Source: Leifsonia virtsii
Lineage (GTDB): Bacteria > Actinomycetota > Actinomycetes > Actinomycetales > Microbacteriaceae
Length of the DNA stretch: 64,000 nucleotides
Direction: 5' to 3'
Assembly (NCBI RefSeq): GCF_030433675.1
Contig: NZ_JAROCB010000002.1
Coordinates: 924,072 to 988,071 of the forward strand
Both the position numbers and the translations under genes were made by a program. The notes under the pieces are model-generated. The model made no database searches. It was not told the DNA's origin and saw only the letters and a program-made list of their open reading frames with translations. Each line of letters opens with the position of its first letter. Position 1 is the first letter of the stretch. This document shows positions 29,701-36,159 of the stretch, in pieces.

Positions 29701-30033
29701 CCAGGGATCTTCTCCGACTCCAGTAAGACTTTCGCCGACCTGTTCTCTACAGCTGGCATGTTCTGCATGGAGATCGTCCGGAGACTCGACGCTGGACTGA
29801 CTGAAGCAATGCCGGACTCAGACGAGCGGCTCCGACACATCCTGACCCGCCAGGTATTCGAGATGAGCCCCAATCAGATCTTGCACGACATCACACTTGA
29901 GGCCGTCAGTGGTGGTGTGGCGGAGCGACGGATGTGGCTAGAGAGCTCGGGTCATTTCCGGGTCAAAAACCTCGCCACTATGACCTCCGAAGAACGCGAG
30001 CGAGTAGTGGATGAGATGCTGGAAGGCAACTGA
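26698..30033 (+). CDS. GIY-YIG-like / SF2 helicase / methyltransferase-segment restriction protein, 1111 aa
   Basis: Predicted restriction subunit, GTG start. The N-terminus (about 10-90: PLIYSWRTPDIPKYEGWEKI then GYTEQ) resembles a T5orf172/GIY-YIG nuclease. The helicase has Walker A NAKPRFGKT (160-168), VIDEAH (about 280), LSGTPFKAL (about 305) and AAFRSQNP (about 547). Charged helices span about 690-870. The last ~135 residues again look like a methyltransferase start: VFTPKRVVQMM (about 981) and DLFSTAGMF (about 1012). Catalytic NPPY comes in the next ORF, one base after this stop. Confidence 0.75.
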   Translation: MASPNIRTFREIIPLIYSWRTPDIPKYEGWEKIGYTEQESADKRIAQQASQLGITKEKVWAYQAVFVTEDGGTFRDSDFHEFLRQQGIQRELSPRTEWHEFASAPKASDDYFSDFTKKKFSAPQSVVARNYDLRPEQQRAVAQAINAFGATVGASEVLWNAKPRFGKTLTTYDLIRKMDARRVLIVTNRPAIANSWFDDYQRFIAHQTSYQFVSDSPSLGQRTPMTREQWRAYGAEHLDQDPRIIEFVSLQDLKGSQYFGGSLNKLKHIADAEWDLLVIDEAHEGIDTTKTDVAFKQIKRTHTLHLSGTPFKALASGKFSNPEQIFNWTYEDEQSAKESWAHHSNNVGQDNPYAELPTLNLLTYQLSRMVRDKLAAGVALEEDAGNVDYTFDLAEFFSTKDNGYFTYEADVIRFLDALTASEKYPFSTPKLRDEIRHSFWLLNRVASAKALEKLLKAHDVFRDYTIILAAGDGRPHVDDDGGLDEDADDPVTVGKSLDKVRAAIAKAEAEGGKTITLSVGQLTTGVTVPEWTAVIMLSNLASPALYMQAAFRSQNPCTFTRGNKVLQKENAYIFDFAPERTLTIFDAFANNLAPHPPIDGGQRRQNIKRLLNFFPILGEDTEGRMIELDADQVLTFPQVFKAREVVRRGFLSNLLFANVAGIFRAVEHFKDILDQLPVAKEKKVDKGKAVEMPTPPPVTDLEGNVVVNIETVINPKVAQLGKPIYSTVDVPEVDPTAVKASEAAKQIAAIVTEKARPTRTAVAAEYSMTAKQVENDEKATEALVQAKVERAYVEHQIAISHIDDEAKAAASEAEFDAVQSKRAVAKVEFDAKVLDILHDTLETLTETVVKREETKKAQRVVDKTLDDARDHLRGFARTIPMLLMAYGKRETTLADFDDYTPDDVFAEITGISEEEFRKLRDGRDVIDPQTGELSRVPGLFDEAVFNQAIQEFLNKKAELANYFDPALTEDIFGYIPQQKTSLVFTPKRVVQMMCDVLETENPGIFSDSSKTFADLFSTAGMFCMEIVRRLDAGLTEAMPDSDERLRHILTRQVFEMSPNQILHDITLEAVSGGVAERRMWLESSGHFRVKNLATMTSEERERVVDEMLEGN

Positions 30034-30034
30034 A

Positions 30035-31069
30035 ATGGCCAAGAAGTTCGATGTCGTCATTGGCAATCCTCCTTACCAGGAGGAAGCCACGGGCTCTGCG
30101 ACACACAACATGCCGATCTACAACCGGTTCATGGATGCGGCCTACGAGGTCGGGGAAAAGGTTGTGCTTATTACGCCCGCCCGATTCTTGTTCAATGCCG
30201 GCTATACACCCAAGGCGTGGAACGAGAAGATGCTATCGGATCCACACCTGACGGTACCGATATATGTTCGCGACAGCTCTGAGCTCTTCCCCGGTACAAA
30301 GATCCGAGCAGGTATTGCAGTCACCTACCGAGATGCTGCCCGCAAGGGCGAGCCCGTCGGCACATTCACTGAGTACCCAGAGCTAAACAGGATTGTCCAT
30401 AAGGTTGCAGAGCATGGCTTCAAGCCGCTGGAGGCCCTCAACATGACTAGCTCGCGCTCCTACCGCTACACCGCCGCAATGCACGAAGCCTTTCCGCAGG
30501 CGCTAGGGCTGATGCCGTCAGGGGAACAATTCAAGATCAATACCAAGACATTCGAGAATCTTTCTTTCTTGTACTCCGAAGAGCGGCCCCAAGACGGTCA
30601 CGAGTATGTCCAACTCCTCGGTGTAATCAAGAACAAAAGAGTGCTCCGCTGGATTCGAAGCGCGTTCGTCACCGGACCGGAGGGATTCAACAAGTTCAAA
30701 GTCGCCGTACCTGCTGCGAACGAGTCAAAAAAATTGGGGCAGATGGCGGCTCCCCAGGTCCTCGGTCCCAAGATCGGTGTTACGCAGACGTTCCTGACTA
30801 TCGGCGCGTTCGACACTGAGTCAGAAGCTCAGGCGTGCTTTGCGTACGTGAAGACGAAGTTTGCGCGCGCGATGCTATACGTGCTGAAGGTGACGCAGCA
30901 CAACCCGCGAAGCACCTGGAAGTTTGTCCCCGCAGAAGACTTCACGAAGGCCTCGGACATCGATTGGACCAAGACGGGCGCGGAGATCGATGCGCAACTC
31001 TACGCGAAGTATGGCCTCGACACCGACGAGATCTCGTTCCTCGAGAACCAGATCGTGCCAATGTCATGA
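30035..31069 (+). CDS. Eco57I-type adenine methyltransferase catalytic/target-recognition protein, 344 aa
   Basis: Carries motif IV at the very N-terminus: VVIGNPPYQEE (N11-P-P-Y14), the adenine-binding catalytic motif. Then come VVLITPARFLF and a long C-terminal region likely to hold target recognition. No motif I is present, so SAM binding must come from the preceding protein (end of 26698-30033) or the 215-residue protein. ATG 30035 begins one base after the upstream stop, showing tight coupling and a split enzyme. Methylation would protect host sites. Confidence 0.78.
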   Translation: MAKKFDVVIGNPPYQEEATGSATHNMPIYNRFMDAAYEVGEKVVLITPARFLFNAGYTPKAWNEKMLSDPHLTVPIYVRDSSELFPGTKIRAGIAVTYRDAARKGEPVGTFTEYPELNRIVHKVAEHGFKPLEALNMTSSRSYRYTAAMHEAFPQALGLMPSGEQFKINTKTFENLSFLYSEERPQDGHEYVQLLGVIKNKRVLRWIRSAFVTGPEGFNKFKVAVPAANESKKLGQMAAPQVLGPKIGVTQTFLTIGAFDTESEAQACFAYVKTKFARAMLYVLKVTQHNPRSTWKFVPAEDFTKASDIDWTKTGAEIDAQLYAKYGLDTDEISFLENQIVPMS

Positions 31070-31237
31070 CGCGAGCGCCGGCGTTTGCCCACGTTTTTTG
31101 CCCGCAATCGTACGAGGTTACGAGTGATTCGTGGAGATCTAATGTCGCTGAAATCACTCGACTGATCAGCACTTTTGCTGAAGCCAGCTGATGTTTAACG
31201 AGCAGTATTCGGGTCCAAACGCCGTAGCATTTGCAGG
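31070..31237. repeat. Intergenic segment with diverged TTTGCCC pair
   Basis: TTTGCCCACG (31084) and TTTGCCCGCA (31097) resemble the paired motifs at the element ends but with 13-bp spacing. They may mark an older junction within the element. No gene is visible. Confidence 0.45.
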
Positions 31238-31783
31238 CTAAGGTTGTCCCCATCGGCTGGCGCGCGCTCGCGCTACGATCTTGCGCGCGCCGGTCGAGTT
31301 CATCCTCCAAGCGGCGGCGCGCACGCTGATCCCGAAATCACGGGCGACGATTTCGTCCGGCGCGTTTTGCCACGCGAGTTTCACGGCGGCATCGTACGGG
31401 AGGACGAGTTCCCCGGCGAGGTAGGTGGCCTCGTCTTCTTGGTCGCCGACGCGGGTGCGACAGCCCTTTTCGTCGACCAGTGACGCCGGGAACTCATGCT
31501 CGAGGACAACATGCGACATCTCGTGGCTCGTGGTGAGCCGGCGTCGGGTTGACGGTTCGAAGTCGTTATCGATGATGACAGCACCGGTGCCATTTGGAAC
31601 GAGCGCACCGGAAACAGCGTCCTTTGGGAGGCGCTCGGGAAGGAGGGCACTGGTTGCAATCACTTGGATGCCGTATAGGGCCGCCAGTTCGTATGGGTCG
31701 AAGGGATCCATAAGCTTGAGGCCTAGTTCGTCACGAACCTCGAGTGCGAGCCGCTTCGCATGAGCCTTGAACCCGTGGATCAT
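31238..31783 (-). CDS. ImmA/IrrE family metallopeptidase, 181 aa
   Basis: Zinc protease of the COG2856 type, which typically cleaves a cognate XRE repressor encoded next door. The metal site is HEMSH in RLTTSHEMSHVVLEHEF, and the downstream EATYLAGELVLP supplies the third ligand Glu and the usual LAxxLLLP helix. It overlaps the upstream XRE gene by 4 bases, so the two form an operon. Family members act in SOS-like derepression of mobile elements or as toxin-antitoxin-like modules. Confidence 0.88.
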   Translation of the reverse strand: MIHGFKAHAKRLALEVRDELGLKLMDPFDPYELAALYGIQVIATSALLPERLPKDAVSGALVPNGTGAVIIDNDFEPSTRRRLTTSHEMSHVVLEHEFPASLVDEKGCRTRVGDQEDEATYLAGELVLPYDAAVKLAWQNAPDEIVARDFGISVRAAAWRMNSTGARKIVARARASRWGQP

Positions 31784-32145
31784 TCGTTGACGGCGGCTCG
31801 TGCTCTCTTGAGCGTGAGGGAGATGATCTCTTCGATGTACTCGACATCTGCCTCTTTCAAGTCTTTTCGTGCTCGAAGTAGCGGTGCGAGTTGTGCGACT
31901 AATTCCGGTTCTTCGCGGTCTGCGTTGTCGTCCCGGTCGGTGAAGAACTGGTTCGCGTCAAGGTTCAAATAGTCCACTATTGTGGCGAAACTGTCTGCAT
32001 CTGGTTTGTAGCCGTTTGCCATGCGGGAGAACAGCGATGGGCCAACGCCCACTTCCTTCGCGAGAGTGCGCCACGAAAGGCCGTTAGCGCGACGGGTCGC
32101 ATCGAGCGCCGCGTACAGACCTTCTACATCGATGCGTGTTTTCAC
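31780..32145 (-). CDS. XRE-family transcriptional regulator, 121 aa
   Basis: N-terminal helix-turn-helix (about 18-70): GLSWRTLAKEVGVGPSLFSR, ANGYKPDADSFATIVDYL. The C-terminus is an acidic helix (LLRARKDLKEADVEYIEEII). Likely repressor of its own operon and substrate of the ImmA/IrrE protease that follows. Purine-rich direct repeats just upstream could be its operator. Phage-like or element-control switch by analogy. Confidence 0.85.
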   Translation of the reverse strand: MKTRIDVEGLYAALDATRRANGLSWRTLAKEVGVGPSLFSRMANGYKPDADSFATIVDYLNLDANQFFTDRDDNADREEPELVAQLAPLLRARKDLKEADVEYIEEIISLTLKRARAAVNE

Positions 32146-32152
32146 TGGATCC

Positions 32153-32183
32153 GCTCTAATCTGCTCTGCTCTGATCTGCTCTG
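32153..32183 (-). promoter_or_regulatory. Direct repeats upstream of the XRE gene
   Basis: The stretch consists of GCTCTAATCTG / CTCTG / CTCTGATCTG / CTCTG repeats, i.e. AGAGCAGAT units on the coding strand, 8 to 38 bases before the start codon. They are candidate regulator sites or a slippage-prone tract. Confidence 0.4.
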
Positions 32184-32376
32184 TTGGATACGCAGGACGG
32201 TTCGCTTACCGGGCCGTCGGGCTAATTTAACTGGCTATCTGACTGTTCCAATTCTGCAACAGTAACTCGGTTTAGTGACAGGTCCCTGTTGGGGGCTCCG
32301 CGATCCGCATCTTCTCGGGAGTGCTGAGCATGCCGAAATCAAATCCGACCCACCGCGTTCGATGTGTTGCACGTTT

Positions 32377-32434
32377 CGAACAGTGAAGCTAATCTGGCAC
32401 AGACAGGAGTGTTGGAAAGATCCAACACTGTTCG
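32377..32434 (+). promoter_or_regulatory. Nested inverted repeats upstream of the ubiquitin-like operon
   Basis: The outer pair is CGAACAGTG (32377-32385) with CACTGTTCG (32426-32434). The inner pair is GTGTTGGA (32409-32416) with TCCAACAC (32421-32428). Both are perfect; the 3' arms overlap, so the two structures are mutually exclusive. This is an operator or an RNA switch 55 bases before the first gene. Confidence 0.6.
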
Positions 32435-32488
32435 AGAATCTGCACAAGTGGGTATGGAACCGGGAGTGTTCCGGAGAGGGAGAAGGTC

Positions 32489-32710
32489 ATGACGAGGAAG
32501 CGGTGGGACGTCGTCCCAAACGGTACGCAGTGGAGACTCACCCATCTCGGGGCGACGGTGTCCAACCACCTGGCGAAGCAGGCGGCGATCGATGCAGGTG
32601 TCGCCGCTGCTCGGGCGAACCAGCCGAGCCAGCTGCTCATCCACCGGCAGGACGGGGCCATCGAAGACGAGCGGACCTACGGCGACGACCCGTTTCCGCC
32701 CCGCGGCTAA
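32489..32710 (+). CDS. DUF2188-family small protein, 73 aa
   Basis: Starts MTRKRWDVVPNGTQWRLTHL; the pattern VxPxGxxWxL...A....A...A...A followed by LLIHRQDGAIEDERTYG is the DUF2188 signature, a small alpha/beta fold of unknown role. ATG 32489 follows GGGAGAAGG. It is the first gene of the run ending in the JAB-E1 fusion, with only 11 bases before the next gene. Confidence 0.8.
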   Translation: MTRKRWDVVPNGTQWRLTHLGATVSNHLAKQAAIDAGVAAARANQPSQLLIHRQDGAIEDERTYGDDPFPPRG

Positions 32711-32721
32711 GCGGTCTCAAA

Positions 32722-33405
32722 ATGGCTGAGATCTTCGACCGCGCCCTCCAGGCGCTTGCTGTCCTGGTGCCGATTTTTGCGCTGATTCAGGCGCGGCGGA
32801 TGCCTGGCCGGAAGTACGCAGACCGAGCACGTACCTCTCTCGAGCTGGCCACCGCGCTCGAAGCCGCAGGCGCAACCGCAGTTCCGGCCCTCCGTCCGGC
32901 GACCGCTCAGGCAACGCCAGCTCGACTGCGTGACGACGCTCGGTTCAACGCCGCCCGCTACCTACAGAGCGGGGCACCCCTTGGACTGCGAGCCCCGCTG
33001 ATCGGGATGGCGACCTTCTACGTGATCGCGTTCGCCTGGATGGGCGTTAGCGATGTCATCGCCCCGAGCTCCCGAGTCGAACTATGGGCAGGGACCATCC
33101 TCCTCTGGCTGAGTGTCGCCGCCCTGATCGTCGCGCTCGTCGCCCTCTACCGCCGGCACCTCGATCACACCGCGCGACACGGCGCTGGCCTGCCCGTAGT
33201 CACCACCGTCTCCGAACTCCGCGACGCCGTCAAGATCATCCGGAACCGGATCGCGCTCATCCGTCATCGGCGACGAACCGGTGGAAGCAGACATCCTGCC
33301 CCTTCTCGGGCGGCAACCATTCAGCAGACCGACCGGTCTGCAGATCATAGGGCAGCACCGCGCCGCCCACTTGCGGCCTCAATCGTGGAGCCGCACACCT
33401 CATGA
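32722..33405 (+). CDS. Two-TM membrane protein of the ubiquitin-like operon, 227 aa
   Basis: The N-terminal helix MAEIFDRALQALAVLVPIFA is followed by a basic soluble segment. Two strong membrane helices follow: about 96-117 (LIGMATFYVIAFAWMGVSDV) and about 127-148 (GTILLWLSVAALIVALVALY). A long basic, disordered-looking tail closes it (RRTGGSRHPAPSRAATIQQT). No family recognised. Same-strand spacing (11 bases before, 15 after) makes it part of the operon, possibly a membrane effector or a conjugation target; that is inference. Confidence 0.7.
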   Translation: MAEIFDRALQALAVLVPIFALIQARRMPGRKYADRARTSLELATALEAAGATAVPALRPATAQATPARLRDDARFNAARYLQSGAPLGLRAPLIGMATFYVIAFAWMGVSDVIAPSSRVELWAGTILLWLSVAALIVALVALYRRHLDHTARHGAGLPVVTTVSELRDAVKIIRNRIALIRHRRRTGGSRHPAPSRAATIQQTDRSADHRAAPRRPLAASIVEPHTS

Positions 33406-33420
33406 AAGGAACACAAACAC

Positions 33421-33690
33421 ATGACCCACACCGAGCAGGTCGGAAACAAGGCGCACGCGAAGGACGTGACCGTGCTGTTCAACAAGCAGCACATCACTCT
33501 CCAGCAGCGCAGGTACACCGGCATCGAACTGAAAGAAGCGGCGATCGCTCAGGGGGTCGCCATCCAGCTGGACTTCGTTCTCTTCGAGGTCAAGCACAAC
33601 GGCCGTCGTGACGTGGTCGGCGACCACGACACCGTCGAGGTGAACAAGGAGTCCGAGTTCGCTGCGATGGGCAACGACAACAACTCATGA
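33421..33690 (+). CDS. Ubiquitin-like modifier (multiubiquitin-type domain), 89 aa
   Basis: Small beta-grasp protein. After a short N-terminal tail, VTVLFNKQHITLQQRRYTGI-ELKEAAI...-LDFVLFEV-...-GDHDTVEV matches the bacterial multiubiquitin (DUF2604-like) pattern: strand, gxxxTGxEIK helix, then acidic turn and last strand. The end is EFAAMGNDNNS, without the terminal Gly-Gly of classical ubiquitins. ATG 33421 follows GAAAGGAAC. It overlaps the E2-like gene by 4 bases (ATGA). Confidence 0.82.
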   Translation: MTHTEQVGNKAHAKDVTVLFNKQHITLQQRRYTGIELKEAAIAQGVAIQLDFVLFEVKHNGRRDVVGDHDTVEVNKESEFAAMGNDNNS

Positions 33691-34088
33691 CATTCACTTC
33701 CGATGTCAGCCGTGCGATCGACGAGCTGCGCGCTTCGTTCCCGGATTCCTCAGTCGTCGCGGAGGAGACCGGAGACGGCGGCGCGTGGGTCCTCATCGAC
33801 CCTGTCAGTATTGGGGCTGCGTTCACGGTCGAACAGACGTGGGTGCGGTTCCGGATCCCGTTCACCTACCCGGAAGCGGACATTTACCCGCTCTTCATCG
33901 CCCCTGATCTGCGCCGTAGGGACGGCGCTGAACTGCGGGCCGAGCACGGTTTCCAGCAGGTCATGTGTGGCCCGGACGGGACCATCCCGTCGACACAGCT
34001 GTCCCGTACCACCCGTGGCCTTCAAAGCGGGTGGAACAACGCTGCCGGGAAGCTCCTCAAAGTGCTGCGATGGTTGGAGCAGCAATGA
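33687..34088 (+). CDS. E2 ubiquitin-conjugating-enzyme-like protein, 133 aa
   Basis: Predicted thioester carrier of the ubiquitin-like pathway (bacterial E2, Prok-E2 type). The UBC-like order of strands is visible: WVLIDPVSIGAAFT, TWVRFRIPFTYPEADIYPLF with the YP turn, then the sole cysteine C94 in QQVMCGPDGTIPSTQLSRTT, a plausible active site, and a C-terminal helix with W129. It overlaps both neighbours by 4 bases, so Ubl, E2 and E1 are translationally coupled. Confidence 0.78.
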   Translation: MTFTSDVSRAIDELRASFPDSSVVAEETGDGGAWVLIDPVSIGAAFTVEQTWVRFRIPFTYPEADIYPLFIAPDLRRRDGAELRAEHGFQQVMCGPDGTIPSTQLSRTTRGLQSGWNNAAGKLLKVLRWLEQQ

Positions 34089-35494
34089 GCTGGACAATGA
34101 CCATCAGCGGAGCCCACTGGGCCGAGCTCAACGCTCACATCTTCCCCGGCGATCGCGACGAGCACGGAGCTGTTCTCCGCTGCGGTATCGCCGGAAGCCG
34201 ACTTCTCGTCCGTGAGGTGATCCGTGCCGTCGACGGCCGCGACTATGTCCCCGGCACGAGCTCGTACCGACGGCTTACCGCAGACTTCATCACGGGACAG
34301 GCCCTTCGGTTCGCTGAGGACAACTCCGTCTACGTCGCCGTCCACAACCACGGCGGCGACGACGAGGTGGAGTTCTCGGACATTGACCTGGGATCCCATG
34401 AGCGCAGCTATCCGGCACTGCTGCAGATCACCGGCGCGCCAGCCGTCGGCGCGCTCGTATTCGCCAAAAATGCCGTCGCCGGTGACATTTGGACAGCTGA
34501 CGGGGCAAGGCGCCCGCTCGAGAAACTGGTTATCGCCGGCCCCTTCCGCCGAGAACTGTACCCCGCCCCGCGCGCCCGGCAGGCGGCGCTGCCGGCGTAC
34601 AACCGGCAGGCGCTCCTGTTTGGGGCTGCTGGTCAGGACATCCTCCGCCGCCAGAAAATCGCCATCATCGGGCTTGGCGGAGCCGGATCGCTCATCAACG
34701 AGGAAGTCGCCCGCCTCGGCGTCGGACACCTCATTCTGATTGACGCTGACCGGATCGAAACCTCCAACCTCTCCCGCGTCGTCGGCGCTACCAGATTCGA
34801 TGCGCACACGTGGCTTACCGGCGAAGACCGTCCAGCCTGGATGCGCCAGCTCGGCGGGCGCCTCACCGCCCCGAAGGTGAGGATCGGGAAACGAGTCGCG
34901 AAGCAGGCATCGCGGCACGCCCGCGTCGACATCGTCCGCTCCAACGTCGAAGATGCCGGCGTGTGGAAACAGTTGACTGACTGCGACCATATCTTTCTCG
35001 CCGCCGATTCTCATACAGCCAGGCTCCTCGTCAACGCGATAGCCCATCAATACCTGATCCCCGTGACCCAGGTCGGCGCGAAAGCCCAAGTAGAGGGCGC
35101 GGGCGACGTCGCGGCGGTGTACTCCGTCAGCAGGCTCATCGAACCCGGCCAAACCTGCCTTCGCTGCAACGGGTTGATCTCATCGACCAAACTCACCCAA
35201 GAAGCCACTCCTCCGGCCGAACGCAAGCGTCAGAGATACGTGGACGACGCAGACGTCCACGCCCCCAGCGTCATTGCGCTCAACGCCGTGGCCGCAAGCA
35301 TCGCAGTCAACGAATGGCTGATGCGAACCGTTGGACTGGCGCGGCGAGCGATTACTCCCGACTGGGTCACCGTCGACGCCCTCCACGGCGAGTACAACTT
35401 GGATGGTGCTCGGCAGGATCAAGACTGCCCCTGGTGCGGGCCGCGACGTTACGGGCAAGGCGACGCTCTTGAGCTACCGGTCAAGATTCGGTGA
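34085..35494 (+). CDS. JAB protease-E1 (ThiF) fusion, 469 aa
   Basis: Bifunctional enzyme of the ubiquitin-like operon. The N-terminal JAB/MPN domain (about 1-150) has the metalloprotease-like signature H87-N-H89...S98-x-x-D101. The C-terminal ThiF/E1 domain has the nucleotide loop GLGGAGS (196-202), D220, and DRIETSNLSR (222-231). It also has a zinc site from C358-x-x-C361 and C448-x-x-C451. It would adenylate the Ubl C-terminus, while JAB trims or removes it. The order Ubl-E2-JAB/E1 in 4-base overlaps matches bacterial ubiquitination-like operons. Confidence 0.85.
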   Translation: MSWTMTISGAHWAELNAHIFPGDRDEHGAVLRCGIAGSRLLVREVIRAVDGRDYVPGTSSYRRLTADFITGQALRFAEDNSVYVAVHNHGGDDEVEFSDIDLGSHERSYPALLQITGAPAVGALVFAKNAVAGDIWTADGARRPLEKLVIAGPFRRELYPAPRARQAALPAYNRQALLFGAAGQDILRRQKIAIIGLGGAGSLINEEVARLGVGHLILIDADRIETSNLSRVVGATRFDAHTWLTGEDRPAWMRQLGGRLTAPKVRIGKRVAKQASRHARVDIVRSNVEDAGVWKQLTDCDHIFLAADSHTARLLVNAIAHQYLIPVTQVGAKAQVEGAGDVAAVYSVSRLIEPGQTCLRCNGLISSTKLTQEATPPAERKRQRYVDDADVHAPSVIALNAVAASIAVNEWLMRTVGLARRAITPDWVTVDALHGEYNLDGARQDQDCPWCGPRRYGQGDALELPVKIR

Positions 35495-35796
35495 TCTGGC
35501 GGAAAGCAAGTGTGGTCGCGGTGCCGGCTCCCAGAACGGTCTGGGTGAAGCCTAGAAGCGACCCCGGCAGCCGAGCAGGGTCATCTGCAAGGGATGTGGT
35601 AGGCCAGTCGTTCGGAGGACGCTGGCTTCCCCGAACAAACGAGCGAGTGAGATGCTTAGTTATGTCATCCGCCCGAGCCGAAAGATTGGCGCCCGACGTT
35701 CGCCGCGTCGCCCAGTCGCGGTCGAGTAGCCAGCGCATCGGCTTGCACATGGCAAAGGCCGCCTCGGATCCGTTAGCGCTGGGGCGCCTGAGGTAG
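35491..35796 (+). CDS. Uncertain ORF after the JAB-E1 gene, 101 aa
   Basis: A GTG at 35491 overlaps the E1 stop by 4 bases, the same coupling seen upstream. The product, MIWRKASVVAVPAPRTVWVK and onward, is basic, Arg/Ser/Ala-rich and low in aromatic residues, with no domain I recognise. It may be a decayed fourth gene or a chance reading. It ends before the right end motif. Confidence 0.3.
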   Translation: MIWRKASVVAVPAPRTVWVKPRSDPGSRAGSSARDVVGQSFGGRWLPRTNERVRCLVMSSARAERLAPDVRRVAQSRSSSQRIGLHMAKAASDPLALGRLR

Positions 35797-35867
35797 CAGC
35801 CTGGTCACGACTAGGCCTCACCAAATCGTTCGCCAAGTCGCAAGTACTAGATTTCGGCAGGACGAAA

Positions 35868-35888
35868 TTTGCCCACAATTTGCCCACA
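35868..35888 (+). repeat. Paired TTTGCCCACA motifs, right arm-site candidate
   Basis: Copies at 35868 and 35879, again 11 bp apart and in the same orientation as the left pair. They lie 108 bases inside the right core repeat, versus 72 inside the left. Confidence 0.6.
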
Positions 35889-35995
35889 ACCGAGTGAGTT
35901 TCTATGTGATCGCAGTCATCTCTCCGGGGTCGAAAAGCGCGGAATTCCGCGGTTTTTGGCACCAGGCGAACGGTGATTAAAGGGTGGTCGCAGTT

Positions 35996-36013
35996 TTCGA
36001 GTCCCTCTAGTGG
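35996..36013 (+). other. attR core of integrated element
   Basis: TTCGAGTCCCTCTAGTGG matches the tRNA-Arg 3' segment at 9654-9671 in 16 of 18 positions. No tRNA structure surrounds it, so it is the displaced copy. The substitutions imply an old integration or a degenerate attP. Confidence 0.65.
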
Positions 36014-36159
36014 TGATCGTCGCCGCACATGACAGGAGATGCGGCTTGGTGTTTTCGGGTGGCAATGTAAGGACCTGCATTCGTCGTGAGCGTTTCCCGT
36101 GGCTTGACGCGGGACCGCGGCGACTCGGGCACGCCCGCTTGGTCGGCTAGCATTCCGGC

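Larger units (their letters stand above)
9672..36013. mobile_element. ~26.3 kb integrative mobilizable element / defence island at tRNA-Arg
   Basis: Bounded by an imperfect repeat of the tRNA 3' end and paired TTTGCCCACA motifs at both ends. It carries a tyrosine recombinase (18406-19569), a MobF relaxase (20076-22808) and at least five predicted defence loci. Coding sequence inside reads as visibly lower GC and uses more A/T-ending codons than the flanking genes, consistent with transfer. No type IV secretion or FtsK-like transfer gene was seen, so conjugation would need help. The integrase is central, not terminal, which hints at a composite origin. Confidence 0.72.
35797..36159. other. Right end of the element and junction
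   Basis: Gene-free stretch with the paired TTTGCCCACA motif and the attR core. Sequence after 36013 belongs to the chromosome side. A GGAATTCCGC-type palindrome lies near 35941. No supported gene. Confidence 0.5.

Noticed and set aside
35491..35796. DUF6527-type partner gene of multiubiquitin operons
   Set aside because: Product lacks the cysteine-rich CxCG and terminal WC-like features I would expect; kept only as an uncertain ORF.
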